Assembly: GCA_007133115.1 (NCBI GenBank)
Contig: SLNI01000016.1
Span: 1 to 5,885, forward strand
Length of the DNA: 5,885 nt
From: Thioalkalivibrio sp.
GTDB lineage: Bacteria > Pseudomonadota > Gammaproteobacteria > Ectothiorhodospirales > Ectothiorhodospiraceae
Direction of reading: 5' to 3'
In this document: one piece after another, positions 1-5,677 of the stretch
Layout: the number at the start of each line of letters is the position of its first letter
Numbering within the stretch: position 1 is the first letter of the stretch
Program-made: the position numbers and the translations under genes
Notes under the pieces: generated by a model
The model's input: only the letters and a program-made list of their open reading frames with translations
What the model was told of the DNA's origin: nothing
The model's database searches: none

Positions 1-418
1 CGCCGGGATAGGACGCAAACCCACCGTCTGGATTCTGATACGCCGTCAGGTTGGAAATTGCTGGCGCAGTCGCGCCCCCCACCAGGTGCTGAGCCCGTAG
101 CCGCCGAGCGAGGAAGGGAAGATCCTCATCGCTGTCACCCGCAACGAACGACGCGGCGTCGGCACGCGCGGTTTCCGGGGCTTCCAGACGCACCAGCGTG
201 CGCAAAGCCTCGAAACTGGCGTGCTGTGGAAGCGTCTCGTCCGCGGGTGCCACGATTCGACCATCGGACTGCTGCTGTGAAAGCAGCCAGTTCAGGCCAG
301 CCGAATCCGCCATGGCCGAAATGGGCCACAGAACGGGAGCGATCGCCAAAAAGAGGAGTGCCGCATAGGCGGCGGTGTTGCGGCACCTCCGGTGCCGACC
401 TGCAGACTGAGCATCCAT
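1..418 (-). CDS. Exported prenyltransferase/squalene-oxidase-repeat-like protein, N-terminal part (3' end outside window)
   Basis: The open frame runs from ATG at 418 off the left edge; 139 residues are visible. Residues 8-13 are basic (RHRRCR). A hydrophobic core at about 16-34 follows, then an Ala-Met-Ala site at 35-37, so this is a Sec-type signal peptide with cleavage probably after residue 37. The mature part begins LNWLLSQQQSDGRI (42-55), and the visible end reads QNPDGGFASYPG (128-139). Both resemble the Q-x-x-D-G-G-F/W repeats of prenyltransferase/squalene-oxidase alpha-alpha toroid proteins; in bacteria these are often large exported proteins of unknown role. The start is supported by AGGGA seven bases upstream (426-430) and a candidate promoter at 451-479. 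The other frames crossing this region have no signal peptide and poor composition. The exact role and domain order beyond the edge cannot be seen. Confidence 0.72.
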   Translation of the reverse strand, partial: MDAQSAGRHRRCRNTAAYAALLFLAIAPVLWPISAMADSAGLNWLLSQQQSDGRIVAPADETLPQHASFEALRTLVRLEAPETARADAASFVAGDSDEDLPFLARRLRAQHLVGGATAPAISNLTAYQNPDGGFASYPG

Positions 419-450
419 GCCCGAATCCCTGTCGTGTCTTTCCTGCCGCG

Positions 451-479
451 TTTTTAGCACAAGGGTTTCGCGCAAACAA
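451..479 (-). promoter_or_regulatory. Candidate sigma-70 promoter of the exported-protein gene
   Basis: Reading the minus strand, TTGTTT (474-479) is followed by a 17-base spacer and TAAAAA (451-456). A TG one base before the -10 makes it an extended -10. Matches are 3/6 and 4/6 to consensus. The predicted start of transcription would lie about 25 bases upstream of the ATG at 418, leaving room for the AGGGA ribosome binding site. The geometry is good and the sequence match is only fair. Confidence 0.35.
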
Positions 480-498
480 CCCTCGACCCGGGGGCAAA

Positions 499-774
499 CT
501 CACGCTCCTACAGGAGGCCTACAGGATCGTGGGCAAGGCGGCGGATCCGGAAACGACCATCGGGGACCACCTGATGCAGGAACTGCACGGCCAGCCCGTC
601 GCCGGGGACTGCATACCCTTCGGAACAGCCGAGTGGATCGAGCGCGAGGTGGGCGACACGGGCGAGGTGACCCAGGTGGGCCTGGCCTTGCTGCGGGGCC
701 ACGGGTCTGCGGATGCATCCGGGGTCTCCGGACAAGGGGTCTGGAAAACGCTTCAGAGCTGGATCTTCGGCGGG
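499..774 (+). pseudogene. Remnant of a cation/proton antiporter C-terminus (CorC_HlyC / transporter-associated domain)
   Basis: This frame reads TTIGDHLMQEL, then GQPVAGDCIPFGTAEWIERE, then GEVTQVGLAL. The pattern (short helix, G-x-x-x-x-x-GD, a strand ending in E-W/L-x-V-R-E, then a linker and V-x-L) is that of the C-terminal transporter-associated domain of NhaP2/CvrA-type K+/H+ antiporters and CorC/HlyC proteins. About 90 residues are recognisable. No membrane domain precedes them: the upstream bases belong to the promoter of the minus-strand gene. No stop codon follows, because the frame stays open antisense into the DUF1538 gene. AGGAGG at 512-517 lies 11 bases before an in-frame GTG (529), so an orphan small protein cannot be excluded, but a decayed 3' fragment is likelier. 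The family assignment comes from memory of the motif, not from a search. Confidence 0.42.
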
Positions 775-856
775 CGTTCACACGATTGGGTAAGCTCCCG
801 AGCACCCGAACGCACTGCTAAGCAGCCATTGGGTGCAGCGTCTCGGGCGGGTCCGG

Positions 857-915
857 TTGCGGGTTGCCGCAAGGTTCGGGTTCGGGGTGTGCGGCATGAG
901 CCGGGGACGCCGCAC
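857..915 (-). terminator. GC-rich hairpins downstream of the DUF1538 gene (weak terminator candidate)
   Basis: Two perfect inverted repeats lie just past the stop codon of the minus-strand membrane gene. The first has 7-bp arms GTGCGGC/GCCGCAC at 889-895 and 909-915; the second has 6-bp arms TTGCGG/CCGCAA at 857-862 and 867-872 with a 4-base loop. Neither is followed by a T tract on the transcribed strand, so intrinsic termination is doubtful. Confidence 0.2.
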
Positions 916-927
916 CGGCGGGCAGGG

Positions 928-2436
928 TCAGGGTTTCCGGTGGCCGGCGCGCGCTGGGAACGAGACGAGGATCCCGTACAACATCACCGCGGCAACGGGG
1001 AAAAGAGAGGCCAGTGCGACCAGGCCAAAGCCGTCCAGCAGTACGTTTTCGCTGCCCAGCGCGACCGCGAGTCCGACGCCGAGCGCGGCGATCACCGGCA
1101 CCGTAACGTCCGAGGTTGCGATGCCGCCCAGGTCGAACGCGAAGCCCCGTATTTCGCGCGGGGCCAGCAAGGTCAGCAGCACCACCAGCGCCACAGTGAT
1201 GACGAGCACGTGGTCGAGCGGCAGCCCGGCGCTGATTCGCAGCGCCCCGACCAACAAACCCACGCCGACACCGACCGCGACCAACCCACGGATCAGCAGC
1301 GGTTTCAGGCGAGCGGGATCCATGGCTCCTGCGCGTTGCACCACCGCGATCAGCGCGGGCTCGACCAGCGTCGCGGCAAACCCGAGCAGGAACACGAACA
1401 GGTAGAGATAGCCTGCGACCCCCGGCGCGGACAGACCGACCGCAAGCTGCGCTCCGATCGGAAACAGGCCCAGGCGCAGGCCCTCGGTGAATGCGAACAG
1501 TCCCAGCAGGAGGAGCAGAAAGCCCCCCGCCAGCCGGTGACCGTGAAGCAGGGGTCGGCGCAGCACCAGAAACTGGAACACCAGGATCACCGCGAGTATC
1601 GGCAGCAGGTTGGCCATGATGCTCAGGATGTCGGCCAGGACCGTTGCCAACGCCGCGCTGGTATGGGGGCCATTCACTGCTGGCAGGGTTGTGTCACCCT
1701 GAGGCCCGAAGTCCACCAGCGCCGTTGGCTCGGCGGCATAGATCACGATTCCGTAGAGTTGCACCGTAATGCGCGGCGCCATGACCGCCAGCGCGATCAG
1801 GCCGAAGCCATCGGCGAGTGCACGGTGCCCACGCAAGGAGGCCATCAGGCCGACCCCGATCGCGGCGACCAGTGGCACCGTGACCATGTTCACGCTGACC
1901 GCCCCGGCATCGTAGGCGAGGCCGGTAATCTCCGCCGGCGTGAGGTAGGTCACCAGCACCAGGAGCAGATAGCCGCCGCCGAGGTACCAGTGGATCGGCT
2001 GTCTCAGCACTGCACGCAGGATCCCCACAGCAATGGCCAACCCGACCGAAGCGGCAACCAGAAGGCGCAAGACCCAGGCATCGACGCGTCCCTCGCTCAC
2101 CATTTCCGCCTTGGCCGCCACCGCGATCAGAGCGGGCTCGGCGATGACCGTCGCAACACCCAGACAGAAGGCGAATGCCAGGAGCCAGGGTAGCGAGCCT
2201 CGCTCCACGAAGGCTTGAGCCAGGCCTCGCCCGATGGGGAATACGCCGAGTTCCAGACCGCGCAGGAAGAGCCCGATTCCGGCAGCCACCAGGGCGAGGC
2301 CAGCGAGCACCAGCCCGATCTGCTCCGGAACCTGCCGCGCGACCAGCAGCTGATACAACGCGACCACCAGCAACAGCGGCACGAGGTTGCGTCCCGCCTT
2401 CAGGGTGGCTTGGACAAGGGCCTGGAGTTCCTGCAT
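928..2436 (-). CDS. DUF1538 family membrane protein (two-repeat putative transporter)
   Basis: This 502-residue, strongly hydrophobic protein is a tandem duplication of the DUF1538 unit. Repeat 1 has GLFLRGLELGVFPIG (55-69), AEPALIAVA (99-107), EITGLAYDAG (169-178), TVPLVAAIGVGL (186-197) and DGFGLIALA (209-217). Repeat 2 repeats each in order: ELRLGLFPIG-like (about 318-328), VEPALIAVV (358-366), EIRGFAFDLGG (428-438), TVPVIAALGVGL (445-456) and DGFGLVALA (468-476). A polar linker lies at about 236-262. Such inverted or tandem membrane repeats are typical of secondary transporters; the substrate is unknown. The ATG at 2436 is chosen because GGGAG lies six bases upstream (2443-2447) and the protein then has the usual family length. 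In-frame extension upstream (ATG at 2481, or as far as 2685) adds non-hydrophobic sequence and eventually overlaps the divergent P-II gene. The neighbouring P-II-like gene suggests regulation by direct binding. Confidence 0.88.
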   Translation of the reverse strand: MQELQALVQATLKAGRNLVPLLLVVALYQLLVARQVPEQIGLVLAGLALVAAGIGLFLRGLELGVFPIGRGLAQAFVERGSLPWLLAFAFCLGVATVIAEPALIAVAAKAEMVSEGRVDAWVLRLLVAASVGLAIAVGILRAVLRQPIHWYLGGGYLLLVLVTYLTPAEITGLAYDAGAVSVNMVTVPLVAAIGVGLMASLRGHRALADGFGLIALAVMAPRITVQLYGIVIYAAEPTALVDFGPQGDTTLPAVNGPHTSAALATVLADILSIMANLLPILAVILVFQFLVLRRPLLHGHRLAGGFLLLLLGLFAFTEGLRLGLFPIGAQLAVGLSAPGVAGYLYLFVFLLGFAATLVEPALIAVVQRAGAMDPARLKPLLIRGLVAVGVGVGLLVGALRISAGLPLDHVLVITVALVVLLTLLAPREIRGFAFDLGGIATSDVTVPVIAALGVGLAVALGSENVLLDGFGLVALASLFPVAAVMLYGILVSFPARAGHRKP

Positions 2437-2442
2437 CAGCGG

Positions 2443-2447
2443 CTCCC
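2443..2447 (-). promoter_or_regulatory. Ribosome binding site of the DUF1538 gene
   Basis: GGGAG on the minus strand lies six bases before the ATG at 2436. It decides the start: neither in-frame upstream start has a comparable site that I can see. Confidence 0.55.
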
Positions 2448-2538
2448 ACACGCATCCGATACAAAGACGAACAGGCAGCATGAACGAGTCAAGTGCTTTG
2501 CGTGGCCCTCGAGTGTACATGCAGGGGGCAGCGTGAGC

Positions 2539-2594
2539 CTGTGGATTGCGGATCTGTGGATCGGCTGCTCGGGCAGAATCCGTTGCCGAATCCG
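2539..2594. repeat. Short direct repeats in the divergent intergenic region (possible operator)
   Basis: CTGTGGAT occurs at 2539-2546 and 2554-2561 (15-base period). GAATCCG occurs at 2576-2582 and 2588-2594 (12-base period). In addition GCGGAT (2548-2553) is the inverse of ATCCGC (2590-2595). All lie between the two divergent start codons, where a shared operator would be expected. The units are short and chance is a real possibility. Confidence 0.25.
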
Positions 2595-2606
2595 CGTGGA
2601 CCATTG

Positions 2607-2615
2607 TGCTATCTT
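2607..2615 (+). promoter_or_regulatory. Candidate extended -10 promoter element of the P-II-like gene
   Basis: TG-C-TATCTT is an extended -10 element with 4/6 matches to TATAAT. No convincing -35 lies at 16-18 bases; the nearest TTGCCG (2583-2588) is 21 bases away. If used, transcription would begin around 2622, leaving a leader of only about 8 bases before ATG 2630, so translation would be nearly leaderless. Confidence 0.22.
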
Positions 2616-2629
2616 CGGGTCTGACGTAC

Positions 2630-3019
2630 ATGCCTTGGGGAACCGTCTTGGGCGCAGCACTTCTGGTGGCCGTGGTGGCCGACAACCGGGAAGGTCAGGC
2701 GATCGAGATCATCCGTCGCGAGGGTCCTCAGGGTGTGACGATGATCCCGGCGCGCGGCCTCAACTTCCCGGAACACATCACCTTTTTTGGGCTGACGTAT
2801 CGCGGCCTGGAAACGGTGTTGCTGGCACTGGTGGACGAGACCACGGCCAACCGGACGGCGGAGCGTCTCAACAAAGAACTGAAGTTGCTCGAGCCCTTCC
2901 AGGGATTGGCGTTCTGCCTACCGGTGTCCGGCACCGGTGGCATTGACATCGGGCGGGTACGCAAGGCGCTCGCGGGCGATCGGTCGGGCAAAACAAGCGA
3001 CGACGCCCCACGTGCATGA
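2630..3019 (+). CDS. P-II-like signalling protein paired with DUF1538 protein
   Basis: This 129-residue protein shows the ferredoxin-like P-II pattern. It has strand LLVAVVA (11-17), a helix about 20-31 (REGQAIEIIRRE), strand GVTMIPARG (35-43), a short loop NFPEHITFFGLT (45-56) where the T-loop sits, strand ETVLLALVD (61-69), helix 72-86, and strand GLAFCLPVSGTGGI (92-105). The T-loop region is much shorter than in GlnB/GlnK and lacks the uridylylated tyrosine. The B-loop lysine motif (G-K-I-F) appears as GLAF at 92-95, so nucleotide binding may be lost or altered; both points rest on hand alignment. This is the divergent P-II type I associate with DUF1538 transporters. ATG 2630 is preferred: it starts just before the first strand, although its ribosome binding site is poor. 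A TTG at 2546 would add a 28-residue low-quality extension. The C-terminal tail past about 110 is basic and polar. Confidence 0.8.
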   Translation: MPWGTVLGAALLVAVVADNREGQAIEIIRREGPQGVTMIPARGLNFPEHITFFGLTYRGLETVLLALVDETTANRTAERLNKELKLLEPFQGLAFCLPVSGTGGIDIGRVRKALAGDRSGKTSDDAPRA

Positions 3020-3235
3020 TCGGGTTCGATTTCGCTTCTGATCTTCGCGATGATCCCCAGGGTCCTTGAAGCCGATCAGGGTGGCAAGGCGCCGTAAAAA
3101 GCTTTCGCTGGCCATATCGTAGAGGTACATCTTCCTGCACCCGCGCCTGGAGACCGTCCGTAGCCGCAGACCGGGCGAGCGGCGTCCGCGCAACCACGGC
3201 GGATGGATTGCCCCGCACTGCCAGCGGGCAATACC

Positions 3236-3976
3236 ATGACGTCGATGAAGAGCTACGCCCAGTTCGGCGAAGACGTCAAACTCCATCGCCTGCTCACCTC
3301 AGGCGCGCCCGGTCTGCACGCTGACGGGGTGTACGTGGAGGTCGGCGGCCACGACGGTATATCCGGAAGCAACACGCTTCTCTTCGAGGAGCTCGGGTAT
3401 CGGTGCGTCGTCGTCGAGCCGATTCCCTATCTCGCACGCCGGATTCGTGAACGCCGTCGGTGTATCGTCGTCGAAGCGGCCGCCGACCGGACCAACGGAC
3501 GCGCACGATTTCTCGTCGCCCGCGGCGGCGATACCTTGTCCACCCTTGATAACGAGAACCGGATTCACTCGCGCATCGATGAGCATCCCCACCTCGAGAA
3601 AATCGAGGTTGTCACCAGGACGCTCGACACGATCCTCGAGGAGGCGGGTCTGACCGCGGGAGCAGACCGGCTCGAACTCGTCTCCATAGACGTTGAGGGC
3701 AACGAACCGTCGGTTCTGCAGGGGTTTTCTGTCACGATCTGGAAGCCGCGGGTGGTCATCATCGAGGACAACTCGTTCGGTCGCAACCGGGCCGTTTCCT
3801 CCTGGTTGGCTCAGCACGGGTACGTGCGTTTCAAGCTCACCGGCGTCAATCACTGGTATTGCGGATCCGATGACGCTCAGTTGAACCGACGACGATACCG
3901 TCTTGCCGCCCGGATCGCTGCCGCCGCGACCCGGACATACGGCGCAGTCTCCGGCCGCGGTCGTCCGCCTATGTAG
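3236..3976 (+). CDS. FkbM family SAM-dependent methyltransferase
   Basis: This 246-residue protein has the full FkbM (Methyltransf_21) layout. The entry motif is SYAQFGED (6-13). SAM-binding motif I is VYVEVGGHDG (32-41), with SNTLLFEELG at 45-54. The acidic end of strand 2 is VVVEP (58-62), which binds the SAM ribose. LVSIDVEGNE (148-157) is the family's signature strand 4, and VVIIEDN follows. The C-terminus is Arg/Ala-rich and unconserved. Characterised relatives O-methylate sugars or natural products, and many lie in polysaccharide or glycan loci; the acceptor here is unknown because no glycosyltransferase is nearby. Motif I carries VGGHDG where many members have VGANDG or VGAHDG. Three starts are possible: ATG 3203, 3236 and 3245. 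All give the same domain and none has a strong ribosome binding site; 3236 or 3245 fits family N-termini best. Confidence 0.85.
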   Translation: MTSMKSYAQFGEDVKLHRLLTSGAPGLHADGVYVEVGGHDGISGSNTLLFEELGYRCVVVEPIPYLARRIRERRRCIVVEAAADRTNGRARFLVARGGDTLSTLDNENRIHSRIDEHPHLEKIEVVTRTLDTILEEAGLTAGADRLELVSIDVEGNEPSVLQGFSVTIWKPRVVIIEDNSFGRNRAVSSWLAQHGYVRFKLTGVNHWYCGSDDAQLNRRRYRLAARIAAAATRTYGAVSGRGRPPM

Positions 3977-4215
3977 AGGAAGGGACCTGCCTATTTTTTG
4001 CTGAGATGCAGCAGGAAGTGGACCGACTGGGTGAGGGGCTCGTGGGTGCCGAGGAGTCTTTGGATCGCCGGTTCCGGGAACGGAAGGCCCTACCGGAGTT
4101 GGTGCTGCAGGCCTCGCTGGAGGCTGCGGAACTGCAGGGCCTTCCAGCGCGTTTACCGGCCCTCCGATGTTCCACCCCTATTCCGCGAGACCACGGGGTG
4201 GTCATGCCCGCTGAC
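3976..4215 (+). pseudogene. Decayed coding remnant, probably frameshifted, unknown family
   Basis: From just after the methyltransferase stop to about 4140 one frame (including ATG 4006) is coding-like. It has a strong G/C third-position bias and reads as a charged helical protein (EVDRLGEGLVGAEESLDRRF, then ALPELVLQASLEAAELQGL). After about 4137 that frame becomes Arg/Pro/Ser-rich, while the frame one base later becomes protein-like (QRVYRPSDVPPLFRETTG, about 4144-4197). The switch suggests an indel of one base or equivalent. No ribosome binding site precedes ATG 4006. I do not recognise the family; a coiled-coil tail of a longer protein is possible. Not part of an intact gene as far as can be seen. 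Confidence 0.33.
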
Positions 4216-4325
4216 CGGGATAGCAGCGACGGCAAGGTTGCCCGAAATATGCAAGAATCATTACATGAAAAAAATGCTTCCATAAACGCTTCATCAAGGC
4301 AGGTTTCTGAAACTTTTTATCGTAT

Positions 4326-4331
4326 TATAAT
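4326..4331 (+). promoter_or_regulatory. Candidate -10 element (TATAAT) in AT-rich leader of the membrane-protein gene
   Basis: A perfect TATAAT lies about 100 bases before the start at 4430, within an AT-rich stretch (about 4245-4430) that stands out from the GC-rich surroundings. No good -35 is seen 16-18 bases upstream (the bases there read GTTTCT). The location fits a promoter for the gene at 4430, with a leader of roughly 90 bases in which I see no obvious riboswitch or attenuator. Confidence 0.35.
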
Positions 4332-4415
4332 TCCGTTCGCATGGTCGGATAAACGCCAGCAAGCCGCCGATCGGATCATGACCTTTTCAGCCTGATGCAA
4401 ACTATTATCATCGAC

Positions 4416-4422
4416 AAGGAGG
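4416..4422 (+). promoter_or_regulatory. Strong ribosome binding site (AAGGAGG)
   Basis: AAGGAGG lies seven bases before ATG 4430, a near-perfect anti-16S match. It fixes the start at ATG 4430 rather than the in-frame TTG at 4427. Confidence 0.8.
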
Positions 4423-4429
4423 TTGCTTG

Positions 4430-5437
4430 ATGAAAATTTTTACCTATCTTTTTTCCGGACTGTTGGTGCTTCTGGGAGTGATCAGTTTTTTCCCGGTCCC
4501 CGGTGATGCCCATGATGCCGGTGTGTCGGCCTCGGAAATGATTTCGGGTGGGATACTGATCGCCTGGGGTGGTGCGCTCGCGTGGTCTCGCACAGCGAAT
4601 TATCGAGGTGGTCTGGCTACAGTGGCGGGTGCCTTTCTGTTGGGCAGTGGGATTTATGTCTCTCTCGCCCCGTTGTTCATGGATGCATCGCAACTGCAGG
4701 CGAGTGCCGGGATCAAGCTGACGTCGGCCCTCCTCATTCTCGTGCCGGCAGTTGCTCTCCTTGCGCTGGGCCAACGCATCCACACGCGGAGGGTCCGGGC
4801 AGCCCGGGAGCGGATTCTGTCGATGGAGCCCGAAAATTCCGTCCTTGACCCTGCTGCCCTTGCGCAGGGCAAGGATCCCGCACCGTCACGAGGTGCTGCG
4901 GGAAGCTTTCTGGATACTCTGGTTGAGATGTCCTTCACGAAAGGTCCAAACGGAGAAGATCTTTACCATCCCCATGGGCTCTTGTTGAAAGGCCGGGTGC
5001 TACCCAATTCGGACCTCAAGGACCGGATCAGAAAACAGGAAAAGAATTTCATTAAATACGGCCTCCCAGTTGCTTTGATGTATGGTTTGTGGGCGGGTAT
5101 GCGGGGGCCTTCGCTGATCGACCTGTTCGTGCTGATGGGTACCGTTGCTTTCTTGCAATGGAGGCAGATGCATCTGGTTCGCGGCCTGCCTGTCTGCGCG
5201 CAGCGACCCGGCAGAATTGAGGTACTGAGTCGCATGGCACGTCTCTATCCCCGCTGGTTGATTCAGGTCATGATTCTCAATGGTTTCCTGTTGATCGCGT
5301 TGGCAGCAGCGATGCCGTGGCTCATGGGACGCCCCCTCGTGGAGATCACGAATCTCGTGACCATTGGAGCCGGGTTGGGGACTGCCTGTGTCCTGCTCGG
5401 GGTTTTGCTACTTCGGGCGGGAAGGGCCGGACGCTGA
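4430..5437 (+). CDS. Uncharacterised multi-pass inner-membrane protein
   Basis: This 335-residue protein belongs to no family I recognise. Hydrophobic segments lie at about 4-22, 37-53, 60-80 and 95-114, then at about 207-240 (one long or two short), 277-297 and 305-330. Between them is a polar cytoplasm-like domain (about 115-205) with a basic start (RIHTRRVRAARERI), an acidic, Pro-rich middle and a short segment reading NGEDLYHPHGLLLKGRVLPN (about 180-199), which could be a strand-rich fold. A second basic stretch with several Arg lies between 240 and 275. The gene has its own strong ribosome binding site and an AT-rich leader with a possible promoter. Its codon use is less G/C-biased than the flanking genes, hinting at different ancestry. 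It ends convergent with the toxin remnant, overlapping it by 30 bases. No signal peptide cleavage site is evident; segment 1 probably stays as an anchor. Function unknown. Confidence 0.8.
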   Translation: MKIFTYLFSGLLVLLGVISFFPVPGDAHDAGVSASEMISGGILIAWGGALAWSRTANYRGGLATVAGAFLLGSGIYVSLAPLFMDASQLQASAGIKLTSALLILVPAVALLALGQRIHTRRVRAARERILSMEPENSVLDPAALAQGKDPAPSRGAAGSFLDTLVEMSFTKGPNGEDLYHPHGLLLKGRVLPNSDLKDRIRKQEKNFIKYGLPVALMYGLWAGMRGPSLIDLFVLMGTVAFLQWRQMHLVRGLPVCAQRPGRIEVLSRMARLYPRWLIQVMILNGFLLIALAAAMPWLMGRPLVEITNLVTIGAGLGTACVLLGVLLLRAGRAGR

Positions 5438-5677
5438 AACAACGCGATCTGGATGGACAGTTCGGTGAGGATGCCTCGCCGCCCGGACGGTCGGTCCACA
5501 GTGCCACACGACGGGTGGTGCCTTGGCGCTGGACGCGATTCGCCAGATGGCGAAGTCTTCGTCCTTGGTGACAATCACCACACCCTCTTTTGATACCCAT
5601 TCCCAAATCACTCGATCCGGCGCAGCTTCCATCCCGAGATCGGCGACATGGTCGGCTGGACAGCCCTCGGTGCTCAA
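5408..5677 (-). pseudogene. DUF5615 (PIN-like) toxin, N-terminally truncated
   Basis: The frame matches the middle of DUF5615 PIN-like toxins: ADHVADLGM, then PDRVIWEWV, VVIVTKDEDFA and PPVVW. Intact members begin with about 18 more residues, M-x-F-L-V-D-x-x-L-P-x-x-L, which include the first catalytic aspartate. Here the frame opens directly at the antitoxin's stop codon with TTG (5675-5677) and joins the family within STEGCPADHV, so that block is absent. After VVW the expected L-R-I-G-N-type stretch is also replaced by unrelated Arg/His/Pro-rich sequence, and the stop lies inside the 3' end of the convergent membrane gene, suggesting a second lesion or frameshift. The TTGA overlap could still couple translation of a fragment. 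It is almost certainly inactive as a nuclease. Confidence 0.65.

Noticed and set aside
135..503. A 122-residue minus-strand frame over the start of the exported-protein gene
   Set aside because: Arg/Gly/Cys-rich composition with no motif; the neighbouring frame has a clear signal peptide and repeat motif.
808..820. Small inverted repeat CTGC-TAA-GCAG
   Set aside because: A four-base-pair stem is expected by chance and is tied to no other signal.
58..2193. A 711-residue plus-strand open frame across the left third of the window
   Set aside because: Most of it is antisense to the DUF1538 gene. Its Gln/His/Arg/Asp-rich, motif-free composition is what the complement of a hydrophobic GC-rich gene gives. 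Only its 499-774 part resembles a protein, and that is listed as a remnant.
2464..2492. A -35-like TTGACT on the minus strand upstream of the DUF1538 gene
   Set aside because: At 17 bases spacing the -10 position reads CGTCTT, which is not convincing.
2437..2685. N-terminal extension of the DUF1538 frame up to 2685
   Set aside because: It lacks hydrophobic or family-like sequence and runs antisense into the P-II gene; the ribosome binding site at 2443-2447 supports the start at 2436.
2215..2946. A 243-residue plus-strand open frame overlapping both central genes
   Set aside because: It overlaps the P-II gene in a different frame and is antisense to the DUF1538 gene; no motifs and poor composition.
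3299..3853. A 184-residue minus-strand frame antisense to the FkbM gene
   Set aside because: The plus-strand frame carries all FkbM motifs; this is its shadow.
3977..4000. A possible intrinsic terminator after the FkbM gene, ending in a run of six T
   Set aside because: The T run (3994-3999) is preceded only by a 3-bp AGG/CCT pairing; no stable stem is present.
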